Part shown: positions 6,662 through 13,958 of the stretch, in pieces
How the letters are laid out: every line of letters starts with the position of its first letter
Numbering within the stretch: the stretch's first letter is position 1
Origin: an uncultured Actinomycetes bacterium
Lineage (GTDB): Bacteria > Actinomycetota > Acidimicrobiia > Acidimicrobiales > Ilumatobacteraceae
Direction: 5' to 3'
Length of the DNA: 37,918 bases
Assembly: GCA_937902105.1 (NCBI GenBank)
Contig: CALGTP010000285.1
Span: forward strand, 1-37,918
Translations under genes and position numbers: made by a program
The notes under the pieces: model-generated
What the model was told of the DNA's origin: nothing
Seen by the model: the letters and a program-made list of their open reading frames with translations, nothing else
Databases searched by the model: none

Positions 6662-8041
6662 GTGTCCTCCACGGAATCTGCAATCAGTAGTGCTCACAGC
6701 CTCGGCTGGAGAGCGAAGGAAATTACTCAGCGAGAAGTCGCCCGGTATGCCGAGCGGACTCGTGGCTCCCAGAAAGCATCTGTGCGGGCTCGTCTCGTGA
6801 TGCCTCTAGGCGTACCATCAAGTTTCCAAGCCTATGATCCTCATCCCATTGTGGTGAAGGCGGCGCGCGGCGCGAACATGTGGGACGTTGACGACAACGA
6901 ATACGTTGACTACGACATGGGATTCGGAGCTTTGTTTAGCGGTCACGTCAATCCGTTGGTCCGTCGTGCCATCGATGCTCAACTTGATAACGGGACCTTA
7001 TTTGTCACTCCGTGTGAACTCAATGCCGATGTCGCCGAACTTTTGGGTCAGCGTTACGGCTTGCCAATGTGGCGCTTTACGAACTCCGGAACTGAAGCCA
7101 CGATGGATGCCATTCGTGTCGCCCGTGGTGCCACTGGTCGCGACAAGATCGTCAAAGTTGAAGGTGGATATCACGGGCATCACGATGAAGTGATGATCTC
7201 GATGAAGCCGAAACTTGAAGATGCGGGTCCGGCAGATCGTCCTAATTCGGTGCCGTCAACTGCTGGCATTACCCGGGCAGTCCTTGGGGACACCATCGTG
7301 GTTCCGTATAACGATGCCGAAGCTCTCGAGCGCGCATTACGTCACGAAGATGTGGCCTGTTTCATTGTTGAACCTGTGATGGAGAACATCGGTATTTGTC
7401 TTCCCGATCCTGGCTATCTCGAAGCCGTTCGCGAAATCACGACGCGCTACGGAACATTGCTGATCTTTGATGAGGTGAAGACCGGTATTACTGCTGGATG
7501 GGGTGGGGCAACGGGCGCACTGGGAGTGACTCCTGACTTGGTAGCCCTAGCAAAATCAATCGGTGGTGGACTGCCACTCGGGGCCTTCGGCGGCAAACGC
7601 GAATACATGGACCAAATCACCATGGGTCGTGTGATGCACCTCGGAACGTATAACGGAAATCCGCTGTGTATGGCTGCCGCCAAAGCAGTGCTTGCAGAGG
7701 TGTGCACGCCTCAGGCAACTGCGATCGCTATCGGTCGTAACAAATTGTTAGTTGATGCCTGCAGCGACATCATCGAAGAGGCCAATCTGCCTGCACAGGT
7801 TTTGCAATTTGGTGCTAAAGGTTGTGTGACGTGGACCGCGGAACCAGTTCGTAACTATCGCGATTATAAGAAAAGTGATTTAGATCTTGCTTTTGCGCAG
7901 TGGATTTACGGCATCAATCGCGGCATTTTGTTGCCACCTGGTCTTGATGAGCAATGGCTCATTTCAATCATGCATAGCGACGAAGAGTCAATGGGTTACG
8001 CCAATGTTTTTAGTGAGTTTGTTGACGAACTCACGGCCTGA
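6662..8041 (+). CDS. class III aminotransferase, glutamate-1-semialdehyde aminomutase-like
   Basis: A 459-residue PLP enzyme of the HemL/class III group; GTG start with AAAGGGG about 10 nt upstream. Landmarks: FTNSGTEATMDAIRVARG (139-156), EGGYHGHHDEVM (167-178), the PLP-binding IFDEVKTGITAGWGG (268-282), and the Schiff-base Lys298 in LVALAKSIGGGLPLGAFGG. True HemL has very similar NSGTEA and GGG-P-x-GAFGG blocks. However, no heme gene is nearby, the N-terminus is longer (about 50 residues before the core), and the segment after the HGHHDE block differs. I call it HemL-like; its substrate is uncertain. Confidence 0.85.
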   Translation: MSSTESAISSAHSLGWRAKEITQREVARYAERTRGSQKASVRARLVMPLGVPSSFQAYDPHPIVVKAARGANMWDVDDNEYVDYDMGFGALFSGHVNPLVRRAIDAQLDNGTLFVTPCELNADVAELLGQRYGLPMWRFTNSGTEATMDAIRVARGATGRDKIVKVEGGYHGHHDEVMISMKPKLEDAGPADRPNSVPSTAGITRAVLGDTIVVPYNDAEALERALRHEDVACFIVEPVMENIGICLPDPGYLEAVREITTRYGTLLIFDEVKTGITAGWGGATGALGVTPDLVALAKSIGGGLPLGAFGGKREYMDQITMGRVMHLGTYNGNPLCMAAAKAVLAEVCTPQATAIAIGRNKLLVDACSDIIEEANLPAQVLQFGAKGCVTWTAEPVRNYRDYKKSDLDLAFAQWIYGINRGILLPPGLDEQWLISIMHSDEESMGYANVFSEFVDELTA

Positions 8042-8058
8042 TTCGGCAAACTATCTCT

Positions 8059-8481
8059 GTGGTGAAAACAACAGGCTCAACTAGGCGGATGATTTTTCGA
8101 TCGTTGCTCCGCCGTTGTCCGCGTTGTGGTGATCGGCACGCATGGTTTCACACCTGGTTCAAACAAGGGGATCGTTGTCTTGCTTGCGGACTTCAACGCA
8201 CTCGCAATACGCAGGGTCAAGAACTTGGATCAATGACGATCGCTCTAGTCGTCAATATTTGCTGGTTGGTTGCGGCTTTAGGAATTGCGATTGCCTTCAC
8301 CGTTCCAGATGTTCCTGTGCTCACATTATTTGTGGTTCTAGCCACTGCTGAAGTGTTGGTTGCGGTCCTCACCTGGCCGATAACGCACACCGTGTGGATG
8401 GCCATTGATCTACGGGTACGACCCATGGGTTTTGCCGAAATTGACGAGGCTGAGGCTTGGTTGAACACATCGGCGCCATAA
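8059..8481 (+). CDS. DUF983 family protein
   Basis: A 140-residue protein with a GTG start. N-terminal zinc-ribbon-like cysteine pairs RRCPRCGDRH and RCLACGL (about residues 19-43) are followed by two transmembrane helices (about 60-80 and 87-105) and a short acidic cytoplasmic tail. This order, CxxC-CxxC then two helices and a hydrophilic end, is characteristic of DUF983. The function is unknown. It starts 17 bp after the aminotransferase and is probably co-transcribed with it. Confidence 0.85.
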   Translation: MVKTTGSTRRMIFRSLLRRCPRCGDRHAWFHTWFKQGDRCLACGLQRTRNTQGQELGSMTIALVVNICWLVAALGIAIAFTVPDVPVLTLFVVLATAEVLVAVLTWPITHTVWMAIDLRVRPMGFAEIDEAEAWLNTSAP

Positions 8482-8532
8482 GGCACCCCCTCTGAGCAGG
8501 TCAAACATCTGTTCGCTCGGACAATGCTTGAC

Positions 8533-8546
8533 CGAACACTCGTTCG
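8533..8546 (+). promoter_or_regulatory. LexA SOS box upstream of recA
   Basis: CGAACACTCGTTCG is a palindrome of the form CGAAC-N4-GTTCG, the LexA operator of Gram-positive bacteria and Actinobacteria. It lies about 85 bp before the recA start, so recA is probably damage-induced. The call combines the sequence match with the known recA regulon; binding is not shown. Confidence 0.82.
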
Positions 8547-8630
8547 TAGTTACGCTCTTGTTATTCGCCCATACGGTGAGGCCGCAGTCGACAACCTTCT
8601 GTGCCACACCCCGTTCCTAAGGTCCCAAAC

Positions 8631-9731
8631 ATGACAAACAAAGCATCCAGTTCATCATCCAAGATCATCTCCACCGAGAAAGGAAATGGGGCGAGCACAG
8701 ATCGAGAAAAAGCACTTGAAGTCGCCCTCGCCCAAATCGAAAAGCAATATGGCAAAGGTGCCATCATGCGCATGGGCGACAAAACCGATATGGCGATTGA
8801 AGCAATCTCCACAGGGGCCTTGGCTCTTGATGTTGCTCTCGGCGTTGGCGGTTTGCCACGCGGTCGTGTCGTTGAGATTTACGGACCAGAATCTTCTGGT
8901 AAGTCAACCTTGGCAATGCACGTAGTCGCCGAAGCTCAGCGCAACGGAGGTGTCTGCGCTTACATCGACGCCGAGCATGCCATGGACCCTGTGTACGCCC
9001 GTGCCATTGGCGTCGACATCGACAAGTTGCTCATCTCGCAGCCCGATACCGGCGAGCAGGCCCTTGAAATCGTTGACATGTTGGTTCGTTCGGCCACGCT
9101 TGATGTCATCGTTATTGACTCCGTTGCCGCTTTGACCCCTCGCGCCGAAATTGAAGGCGAAATGGGCGATAGCCACATGGGTCTGCAGGCTCGTCTCATG
9201 AGTCAAGCACTTCGCAAACTGACCGCCAATCTCAACAAGTCCAATACCGTCGCGATTTTCATTAACCAGTTGCGCGAAAAGATTGGTGTCATGTTTGGTT
9301 CCCCAGAAACAACACCGGGCGGCCGAGCATTGAAGTTCTACTCATCGGTGCGTCTCGACATTCGTCGCATTGAGTCAATCAAGGACGGAGCAGAGGTCGT
9401 GGGTAACCGCACCCGCGTCAAGGTTGTCAAGAACAAAGTCTCGCCTCCATTCCGCCAAGCAGAATTTGACATCATGTACGGCAAAGGAATCAGCCGCGAA
9501 GGTTCGGTCTTGGATATGGCCGTTGACCTCAACATCGTCAAAAAGTCGGGCGCCTGGTTTACATACGAGGGTGAACAAATGGGTCAAGGTCGTGAAAACG
9601 CCAAGAACTATTTGACGGAGAACACTGAAGTGATGGTGGAAGTAGCAGAAAAAGTACGTATTGCTGCTGGCTTGGGCGATGCCCCTGCTGTGTTCACCCC
9701 TGCTGATGAAGAGCCCATCAAACTCGACTGA
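8631..9731 (+). CDS. recA: recombinase RecA
   Basis: A 366-residue strand-exchange ATPase for homologous recombination and SOS signalling. Walker [10 protein letters not shown] is at 85-93. The rest of the core is canonical: DAEHAMDP, the [10 protein letters not shown] Walker B strand, loop L1 ([18 protein letters not shown]) and [18 protein letters not shown] before [10 protein letters not shown] of loop L2. The frame is open from a GTG at 8601, but the ATG at 8631 preceded by AAGG gives the usual N-terminus. No recX follows; tRNA-Asn lies 49 bp downstream. Confidence 0.98.
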   Translation: MTNKASSSSSKIISTEKGNGASTDREKALEVALAQIEKQYGKGAIMRMGDKTDMAIEAISTGALALDVALGVGGLPRGRVVEIYGPESSGKSTLAMHVVAEAQRNGGVCAYIDAEHAMDPVYARAIGVDIDKLLISQPDTGEQALEIVDMLVRSATLDVIVIDSVAALTPRAEIEGEMGDSHMGLQARLMSQALRKLTANLNKSNTVAIFINQLREKIGVMFGSPETTPGGRALKFYSSVRLDIRRIESIKDGAEVVGNRTRVKVVKNKVSPPFRQAEFDIMYGKGISREGSVLDMAVDLNIVKKSGAWFTYEGEQMGQGRENAKNYLTENTEVMVEVAEKVRIAAGLGDAPAVFTPADEEPIKLD

Positions 9732-9780
9732 GGTTTCGCCCTTGGGCATTGACCTGTTCGCTGATAACCTTGGAATGCCT

Positions 9781-9853
9781 TCCGAGATAGCTCAGCTGGC
9801 AGAGCAGCTGACTGTTAATCAGCGGGTCGCAGGTTCGAGCCCTGCTCTCGGAG
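9781..9853 (+). tRNA. tRNA-Asn (GTT)
   Basis: A cloverleaf with acceptor TCCGAGA/TCTCGGA, D-arm GCTCAGCTGGCAGAGC, anticodon stem GCTGA/TCAGC with loop CTGTTAA (GTT), T-arm GCAGG-TTCGAGC-CCTGC and discriminator G. CCA is not encoded. Confidence 0.96.
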
Positions 9854-9860
9854 CACATAA

Positions 9861-9890
9861 CACAGGGTCCGCCAGTAGGCGGGCCCTGTG
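9861..9890 (+). terminator. 13-bp hairpin between tRNA-Asn and tRNA-Met
   Basis: CACAGGGTCCGCC, loop AGTA, then GGCGGGCCCTGTG: 13 base pairs with one G-T. It directly follows tRNA-Asn. No T-tract follows, so it may be a weak or U-independent terminator or a processing structure. Confidence 0.55.
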
Positions 9891-9896
9891 CCTTTG

Positions 9897-9970
<74 letters not shown>

Positions 9971-10076
9971 CTTCAGACTCTTTCACCAACGCTGCACTGG
10001 GTTCCGCTAAGTGCATGATGATTCCTGGTGCAAGGTAGATCAAACTCTTAGCCCGTATGGGGGAGGCCGAGCGGAC

Positions 10077-10082
10077 TATCCT
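10077..10082 (+). promoter_or_regulatory. candidate -10 box before 10089
   Basis: TATCCT, 6 nt before the ATG at 10089, with no ribosome-binding site between. This fits a leaderless transcript and favours that start over the ATG at 10011. Confidence 0.35.
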
Positions 10083-10088
10083 GATCAG

Positions 10089-11099
10089 ATGCGCGAACTT
10101 GTCCTGGTCATCGGTGTGCGGCGGGTGTGGCGTGCGGTGCGTTGGCGTGTGCGGCGGGTGTGGCGTGCGGTGCGTTGGCGTGTGCGTCGGGTGTGGCGTG
10201 CGGTGCGTTGGCGTGCTGTGCGGCGGGTGTGGCGTGCGGTGCGTTGGCGTGCTGTGCGTTGGCGTGCTGTGCGTTGGTGGGTATTTCGGGCGGGGATTGC
10301 TGTGCAGCAGCGTGTGCGTCGGGCGTGGCGTGCTGTGCGTCGGCGTGAGCGTCAGGCGAACGAACTTGTCCTAGTGATCACCATGGGTCGCGTGGGGTCC
10401 TCGGCGACCTACCGAGCGCTCGAGAGGGCTGGATTTGAGGCGCTACACATTCATCAGATAGACCTCAAAAGTTTGGCGAAGCGCTCTCAAAAGCTGAAAG
10501 TCGCGCGCCATGTTATGGACGGTCATCGAGCGCGTGCTCTCTTGGATGCCGAGCCTGATCGCCCAGTCAAGGTCATCACACTTGTACGTGATCCAATCGA
10601 GCAAAATATCTCGGCGGGGTTCTCTCGATTTCGCCGTCTAGGCAAGTTGGATGAGTTGCGCGGGTATGTGACTGATTCTGCCGTGATGAACTCCATCTGG
10701 AAAAAGACCCCCTTAGCGTATCCACTGGCTTGGTTCGACCTTGAGTTGCGTGAGGCTCTCGGGATTGATTTCTACCAAGTTGATGTGGCAAATGCGGGAT
10801 ATGGACAGATGGAGGTGGGTCGGGTCAACGCCCTATTGCTCCGCTCAACCTTGCCCGATGAAGTTAAATCAACGCTCTTAAGTCAATTCATGGGGCGGGA
10901 AGTGATAATGGGTCGCACTGGTGTGGACAGGAACAAACCGGGGGACCTGCAGAATCTCTACCGAGCCTTTGAACTAACCTCCCCATTGACGGTTGCTGAC
11001 CTCAGTGAAGTGGCAGAGTCTCGTTTCATGCAACACTTTTTTGACGTGGACAAAGACGAATACATTCTCAAGTGGAAGACTCGCCTCAATCTGACTTAG
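10089..11099 (+). CDS. capsular-polysaccharide (NKWYS/sulfotransferase-like) protein with Arg/Trp repeat N-terminus
   Basis: 336 residues from the ATG at 10089. Residues 1-8 (MRELVLVI) are followed by residues 11-89, an 11-residue repeat (V-R-R-V-W-R-A-V-R-W-R) with 32 Arg, 12 Trp, no Lys and one acidic residue. From residue 91 a globular domain begins NELVLVITMGRVGSSATY, with a P-loop-like G-R-V-G-S-S as in sulfotransferases. VKVITLVRDPIEQNISAGF and WFDLELREALGIDFYQ follow. This pattern resembles the Pfam family of putative capsular polysaccharide synthesis proteins (NKWYS). The repeat spacing (hydrophobic 3-1-3, hendecad-like) predicts a cationic amphipathic helix that could bind membrane or nucleic acid. 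Substrate unknown. The frame is also open back to an ATG at 10011, but residues coded there look random. Confidence 0.75.
   Translation: MRELVLVIGVRRVWRAVRWRVRRVWRAVRWRVRRVWRAVRWRAVRRVWRAVRWRAVRWRAVRWWVFRAGIAVQQRVRRAWRAVRRRERQANELVLVITMGRVGSSATYRALERAGFEALHIHQIDLKSLAKRSQKLKVARHVMDGHRARALLDAEPDRPVKVITLVRDPIEQNISAGFSRFRRLGKLDELRGYVTDSAVMNSIWKKTPLAYPLAWFDLELREALGIDFYQVDVANAGYGQMEVGRVNALLLRSTLPDEVKSTLLSQFMGREVIMGRTGVDRNKPGDLQNLYRAFELTSPLTVADLSEVAESRFMQHFFDVDKDEYILKWKTRLNLT
10116..10346 (+). repeat. 33-bp tandem repeat coding an Arg/Trp hendecad
   Basis: Three adjacent 33-bp units (10116-10148, 10149-10181, 10182-10214; the first two identical, the third with one change), a 36-bp variant (10215-10250), two 15-bp partial units (10251-10280), a diverged stretch (10281-10313) and a last diverged 33-bp unit (10314-10346). 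The unit codes V-R-R-V-W-R-A-V-R-W-R. All three forward frames are open across it. Near-identity between early units suggests recent slippage or recombination. Confidence 0.92.
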
Positions 11100-11268
11100 G
11101 TTTTGTGAAGCTTGGGCAATGGGTTGTTAACAGCCACTAGGCGGTTCATCACATGTTGAGCGGCCCATCTGATAGGCGTGAGCAATATCTGAGACATTAT
11201 TCCTTTCTGATTTGTCATCGCCTGTCGATCCATCTTCTGCACGATGTCTCAGTGTGGCAGAGTGGCAT

Positions 11269-11649
11269 ATGAGTTTGCACACGATTGCCTTAGTCGCCCA
11301 TGACAACAAGAAGGATGCACTGATTGAATGGGCGCGTGCCAATAAGGATCGGCTCAGTCGACATTCGCTGGTAGCCACGGGTACGACTGGCAAGATGTTG
11401 AGTGAGCAAGTGGGTCTTGAGGTGCATTGCTTGAAAAGTGGTCCCCTCGGCGGCGATCAACAACTGGGAGCAATGATCTGCGAACAGGGTGTCGACGTGT
11501 TGATCTTCTTTTGGGATCCCATGGAACCTCAACCGCATGATCCTGATGTGCGTGCTCTGTTACGGATCGCTGTGGTCTATGACATTCCCACGGCAAGCAA
11601 CTTGGCGACTGCGGATTGTCTCTTGTCGTCACCGTTGTTCGCCTCGTGA
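11269..11649 (+). CDS. mgsA: methylglyoxal synthase
   Basis: 126 residues from the ATG at 11269. It converts dihydroxyacetone phosphate to methylglyoxal and phosphate. Family blocks: [16 protein letters not shown] (His11), [21 protein letters not shown] with the catalytic Asp63, and [20 protein letters not shown] with Asp83 and His90; then [13 protein letters not shown]. It is somewhat shorter than the 152-residue E. coli enzyme because the N-terminal extension is missing. The frame continues upstream to 11212, but that extra sequence has no family similarity. The stop overlaps the GTG of kynA (GTGA). Confidence 0.93.
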   Translation: MSLHTIALVAHDNKKDALIEWARANKDRLSRHSLVATGTTGKMLSEQVGLEVHCLKSGPLGGDQQLGAMICEQGVDVLIFFWDPMEPQPHDPDVRALLRIAVVYDIPTASNLATADCLLSSPLFAS

Positions 11650-12461
11650 GCGGCTCGGTGTCAGCGGAAAACTCTGGCGCACCTCTGACATATTCAACTT
11701 ATTTGAAGATCGACGAGTTGCTCAGTCTGCAACTGCCAAAGTCTGACGGTCCAGAACACGACGAAACTCTATTTATCATTATTCATCAGGTGTACGAACT
11801 GTGGTTCAAGCAAGTGTTGCATGAGTTGGATCATGCAACCTTTTTATTGCAAAAAGACCAGCAGGTCTCGGCCTCTAAAACTCTGAAGCGCGTGCTGACG
11901 ATATTCAAAGTCATGGTCTCGCAGATGGATGTTTTGGAAACGATGACTCCGTTGGAGTTTATGAGTTTTCGCGAGCGTCTTGAATCTGGAAGTGGCTTTC
12001 AATCGGCACAGTTCCGGGAACTTGAATTTCTTCTCGGTTACAAGCGTGAAGAAGTCTTAGCTGAGGTTGCTCACACAGAGAGCGTGCGCCAACGTCTTGA
12101 TATTCGTCTGGCTACACCATCGTTATGGTCGGCTTTTTGTTCGCATCTTGCTCGGAGAGGCCATGCAGTACCCGTCGAGGTACTCAATGCGGATCATTTC
12201 GTGAGCACGCAACCCAACGAACAACTGCAAAATGTGCTGGTGGAGATTTATCGCCACGACGTATCGTCGGCAGAACTTTGTGAACGCCTCGTTGATCTCG
12301 ATGAGGGTCTACAAGAGTGGCGTTATCGGCACGTGAAAATGGTTGAGCGAACCATCGGTGTCAAGCCTGGTACGGGCGGATCATCGGGTGTGGGTTATCT
12401 GCTGTCAACTCTTGGTCAGCCAGTATTTGCCGACCTCTGGGCCATCAGAGCTCGGCTCTAA
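11646..12461 (+). CDS. kynA: tryptophan 2,3-dioxygenase
   Basis: 271 residues from a GTG overlapping the mgsA stop. This is a heme enzyme that opens L-tryptophan to N-formylkynurenine. The TDO signature is clear: [35 protein letters not shown] (His47), [11 protein letters not shown] (Arg124, substrate carboxylate), and [21 protein letters not shown] with the proximal heme His229. Length is normal. No kynurenine formamidase or kynureninase lies in the window, so the rest of the pathway must be elsewhere or absent. An ATG-like start at 11616 would overlap mgsA more deeply and is less likely. Confidence 0.94.
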   Translation: MSGSVSAENSGAPLTYSTYLKIDELLSLQLPKSDGPEHDETLFIIIHQVYELWFKQVLHELDHATFLLQKDQQVSASKTLKRVLTIFKVMVSQMDVLETMTPLEFMSFRERLESGSGFQSAQFRELEFLLGYKREEVLAEVAHTESVRQRLDIRLATPSLWSAFCSHLARRGHAVPVEVLNADHFVSTQPNEQLQNVLVEIYRHDVSSAELCERLVDLDEGLQEWRYRHVKMVERTIGVKPGTGGSSGVGYLLSTLGQPVFADLWAIRARL

Positions 12462-12476
12462 ATAGGTTCGACTCCT

Positions 12477-12836
12477 TTAGGGTTCGACCACGATCCAACC
12501 TCGCCTTTGCAATTCGGCAGCTAGGACCGAGTCGGGCAAATCACGCACAGTCTTTTCGGTTGTCGTGATTCGTTGTGGTGAAGCCTTGGGTTTGATAGAT
12601 CGTGCGACCACGACGTCGGGTGGCGTATCGGGCTGAGTTTCCGCTTCTTGTTCAAGTTGGGCGATGAAATCCTCAGCTTCTTGGCGGGTGAATTTGCCGC
12701 CCGCCTGACGTTGATTGAAATGCATCGGACCTCGGGCATCGCGAAAATCGCTGTAGCCAGCAGCACTCAGTAAATCTGCGAGTTGCTTTAATTGCGAATG
12801 CGACGCTGGGGGACCGGGGGATTGACCAAAAGCCAT
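12477..12836 (-). CDS. conserved actinobacterial hypothetical protein
   Basis: A 119-residue soluble protein. It begins MAFGQSPGPPASHSQLKQL, then LLSAAGYSDFRDARGPMHFN and QRQAGGKFTRQEAEDFIAQL, a charged linker, and a C-terminal VRDLPDSVLAAELQRRGW helix. The GYSDFRDARGP and QAGGKFTR-x-EA segments look like those of conserved actinobacterial hypotheticals of similar size. No catalytic motif or membrane segment is visible. Last gene of a minus-strand cluster (13898 to 12477). Confidence 0.78.
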   Translation of the reverse strand: MAFGQSPGPPASHSQLKQLADLLSAAGYSDFRDARGPMHFNQRQAGGKFTRQEAEDFIAQLEQEAETQPDTPPDVVVARSIKPKASPQRITTTEKTVRDLPDSVLAAELQRRGWIVVEP

Positions 12837-12880
12837 GACCTAGTCTCGCAAACGGGTGTGGCAAAGCCGGGCATGCCTGC

Positions 12881-12958
12881 TCATAGTGAGCCACGCTTGG
12901 AGATGTGCAGCCAAGAACCTTTTCCGGTACGAACTCGTGTGCGATATGAAAATCCCAT
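12881..12958 (-). CDS. 25-residue DUF4236-like mini-protein or gene remnant
   Basis: A short frame from the ATG at 12958 with GGAGG at a 5-nt spacing (12964-12968), 14 nt after the stop of the upstream gene. The product begins MGFSYRTRVRTGKGSWLHIS and ends with KRGSL. This matches the start of DUF4236 proteins (M-G-F-x-x-R-x-x-x-x-G-x-x-x-x-N-x-S-K), but those continue for at least 50 residues, and here TGA follows after 25 codons. Reading beyond the stop in any frame gives no further family similarity. It could be a genuine micro-protein or a truncated relic. Confidence 0.5.
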   Translation of the reverse strand: MGFSYRTRVRTGKGSWLHISKRGSL

Positions 12959-12972
12959 GAGGGCCTCCGAGA

Positions 12973-13281
12973 TTATGTACGGCGTGCCTGAGCGGCGCGA
13001 CCCAAATCTATGACCTCTGCTTGATGAGCGGTGTGCATGGGGTCTTCTTCTCCACCAATAGCGTCAATGAATTCCTCGACATCTTCGGGTTCGCCACCAA
13101 TCAGCCAGACAACCATCGCCCCATCGTGGTCTTCGGGATCACGTGGCAAGATTCCTTCAACCTCATACTGATCCACAGTGATCTCGTCTGACCCTTTGCC
13201 GACAGGGGCGACGATCGCCATTTCAACGCTGGACTCTGGATCAAGATCACTCAAGATGTCAATTAGTTCGGCAACATTCAT
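12973..13281 (-). CDS. hypothetical acidic protein
   Basis: A 102-residue strongly acidic protein. MNVAELIDILSDLDPESSVEMAIVAP is followed by a strand-rich middle (DQYEVEGILPRDPEDHDGAMVVWLIGGEP) and an acidic helix ending in a short basic tail. The first half resembles proteins in which a helix-strand unit L-x-x-L-D-P-x-x-x-V precedes a small beta domain. Family not recognised, no membrane segment. It lies between genes of the same strand. Confidence 0.7.
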   Translation of the reverse strand: MNVAELIDILSDLDPESSVEMAIVAPVGKGSDEITVDQYEVEGILPRDPEDHDGAMVVWLIGGEPEDVEEFIDAIGGEEDPMHTAHQAEVIDLGRAAQARRT

Positions 13282-13328
13282 ACTCTCAGTATTTCATGTG
13301 GAGTGCCGACTACGTGTCATGAGCGAAA

Positions 13329-13898
13329 TCAGGATTCGACGATCCAAGTGGGTGCAAGTTGCAGAAGGAAAAGACTGACATCGCTGCAGCGTTTCAGCAC
13401 GTTGCAAAAAGCAGAATCATCGTTGATGTACATATCTGCCAGTGACACACTCAGTCTGGCCACAATCGACAAACGATGCTCTGGGGCATCAATCACCGAA
13501 ACAGTTGAGTCAATGGCCGAGACTTCCAATGGAAGTTCGGATCCACCAACTCCGGCAAGATCCGTCGCCAGCACGAGAAGATCGGGCCGACTTGAGAGTG
13601 GGGGCAAGGTCCATGTGAAGAGTAAGGGAAACTCAAAACCGAGGGGTGGGTCTTGATCTGGATCATCAAGTTTGCCCATTTCATCTTCGAAACCGAGTAA
13701 CGCCCGCGGGTCAACTTCGAGTGAGAGATGGAGGTCAATCGGGCCGTCGCAGGCTTCTTCGGGATGAAGATCCACCTCCCACATCTGACGCAACGAATAG
13801 GTCTCCACGAAATGACGTTCATCGTGCACGTGGAACCCGTGTTCAACGGCGTGACTTTTCATATCCGAGACGAAACCTGCAACATCAATAAAAGCCAT
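13329..13898 (-). CDS. hypothetical protein
   Basis: 189 residues from the ATG at 13898, preceded by AAAGGA. The frame extends 15 codons further up, but the Cys-rich residues coded there overlap the promoter of the divergent gene and lack a ribosome-binding site. The sequence is acidic and soluble: FIDVAGFVSDMKSHAVEHGF, SLRQMWEVDLHPEEACDGP, then a strand-rich region. Family not recognised. First gene of the minus-strand cluster that runs to 12477. Confidence 0.7.
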   Translation of the reverse strand: MAFIDVAGFVSDMKSHAVEHGFHVHDERHFVETYSLRQMWEVDLHPEEACDGPIDLHLSLEVDPRALLGFEDEMGKLDDPDQDPPLGFEFPLLFTWTLPPLSSRPDLLVLATDLAGVGGSELPLEVSAIDSTVSVIDAPEHRLSIVARLSVSLADMYINDDSAFCNVLKRCSDVSLFLLQLAPTWIVES

Positions 13899-13945
13899 AA
13901 CGCATCCTTTGCAACAAGGTTCAGGATAAAGGGTGTCCCGCACAC

Positions 13946-13951
13946 TACCCT
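13946..13951 (+). promoter_or_regulatory. candidate -10 box before 13959
   Basis: TACCCT, 7 nt before the GTG at 13959, with no ribosome-binding site between. Suggests leaderless transcription. Confidence 0.35.
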
Positions 13952-13958
13952 CGATGGG

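Noticed and set aside
10011-10088. ATG at 10011 as the start of the Arg/Trp repeat gene
   Set aside because: The 26 residues it adds look random, and a -10-like box sits 6 nt before the ATG at 10089.
10057-10374. Two alternative open frames across the 33-bp repeat (Cys/Gly/Val-rich and Ala/Cys-rich)
   Set aside because: A 33-bp period (multiple of three) keeps all frames open; only the Arg/Trp frame continues into a recognisable domain.
12792-13013. Plus-strand frame of 73 codons across the gap between two minus-strand genes
   Set aside because: Overlaps the DUF4236-like mini-ORF and two genes on the other strand, and no family is recognisable.
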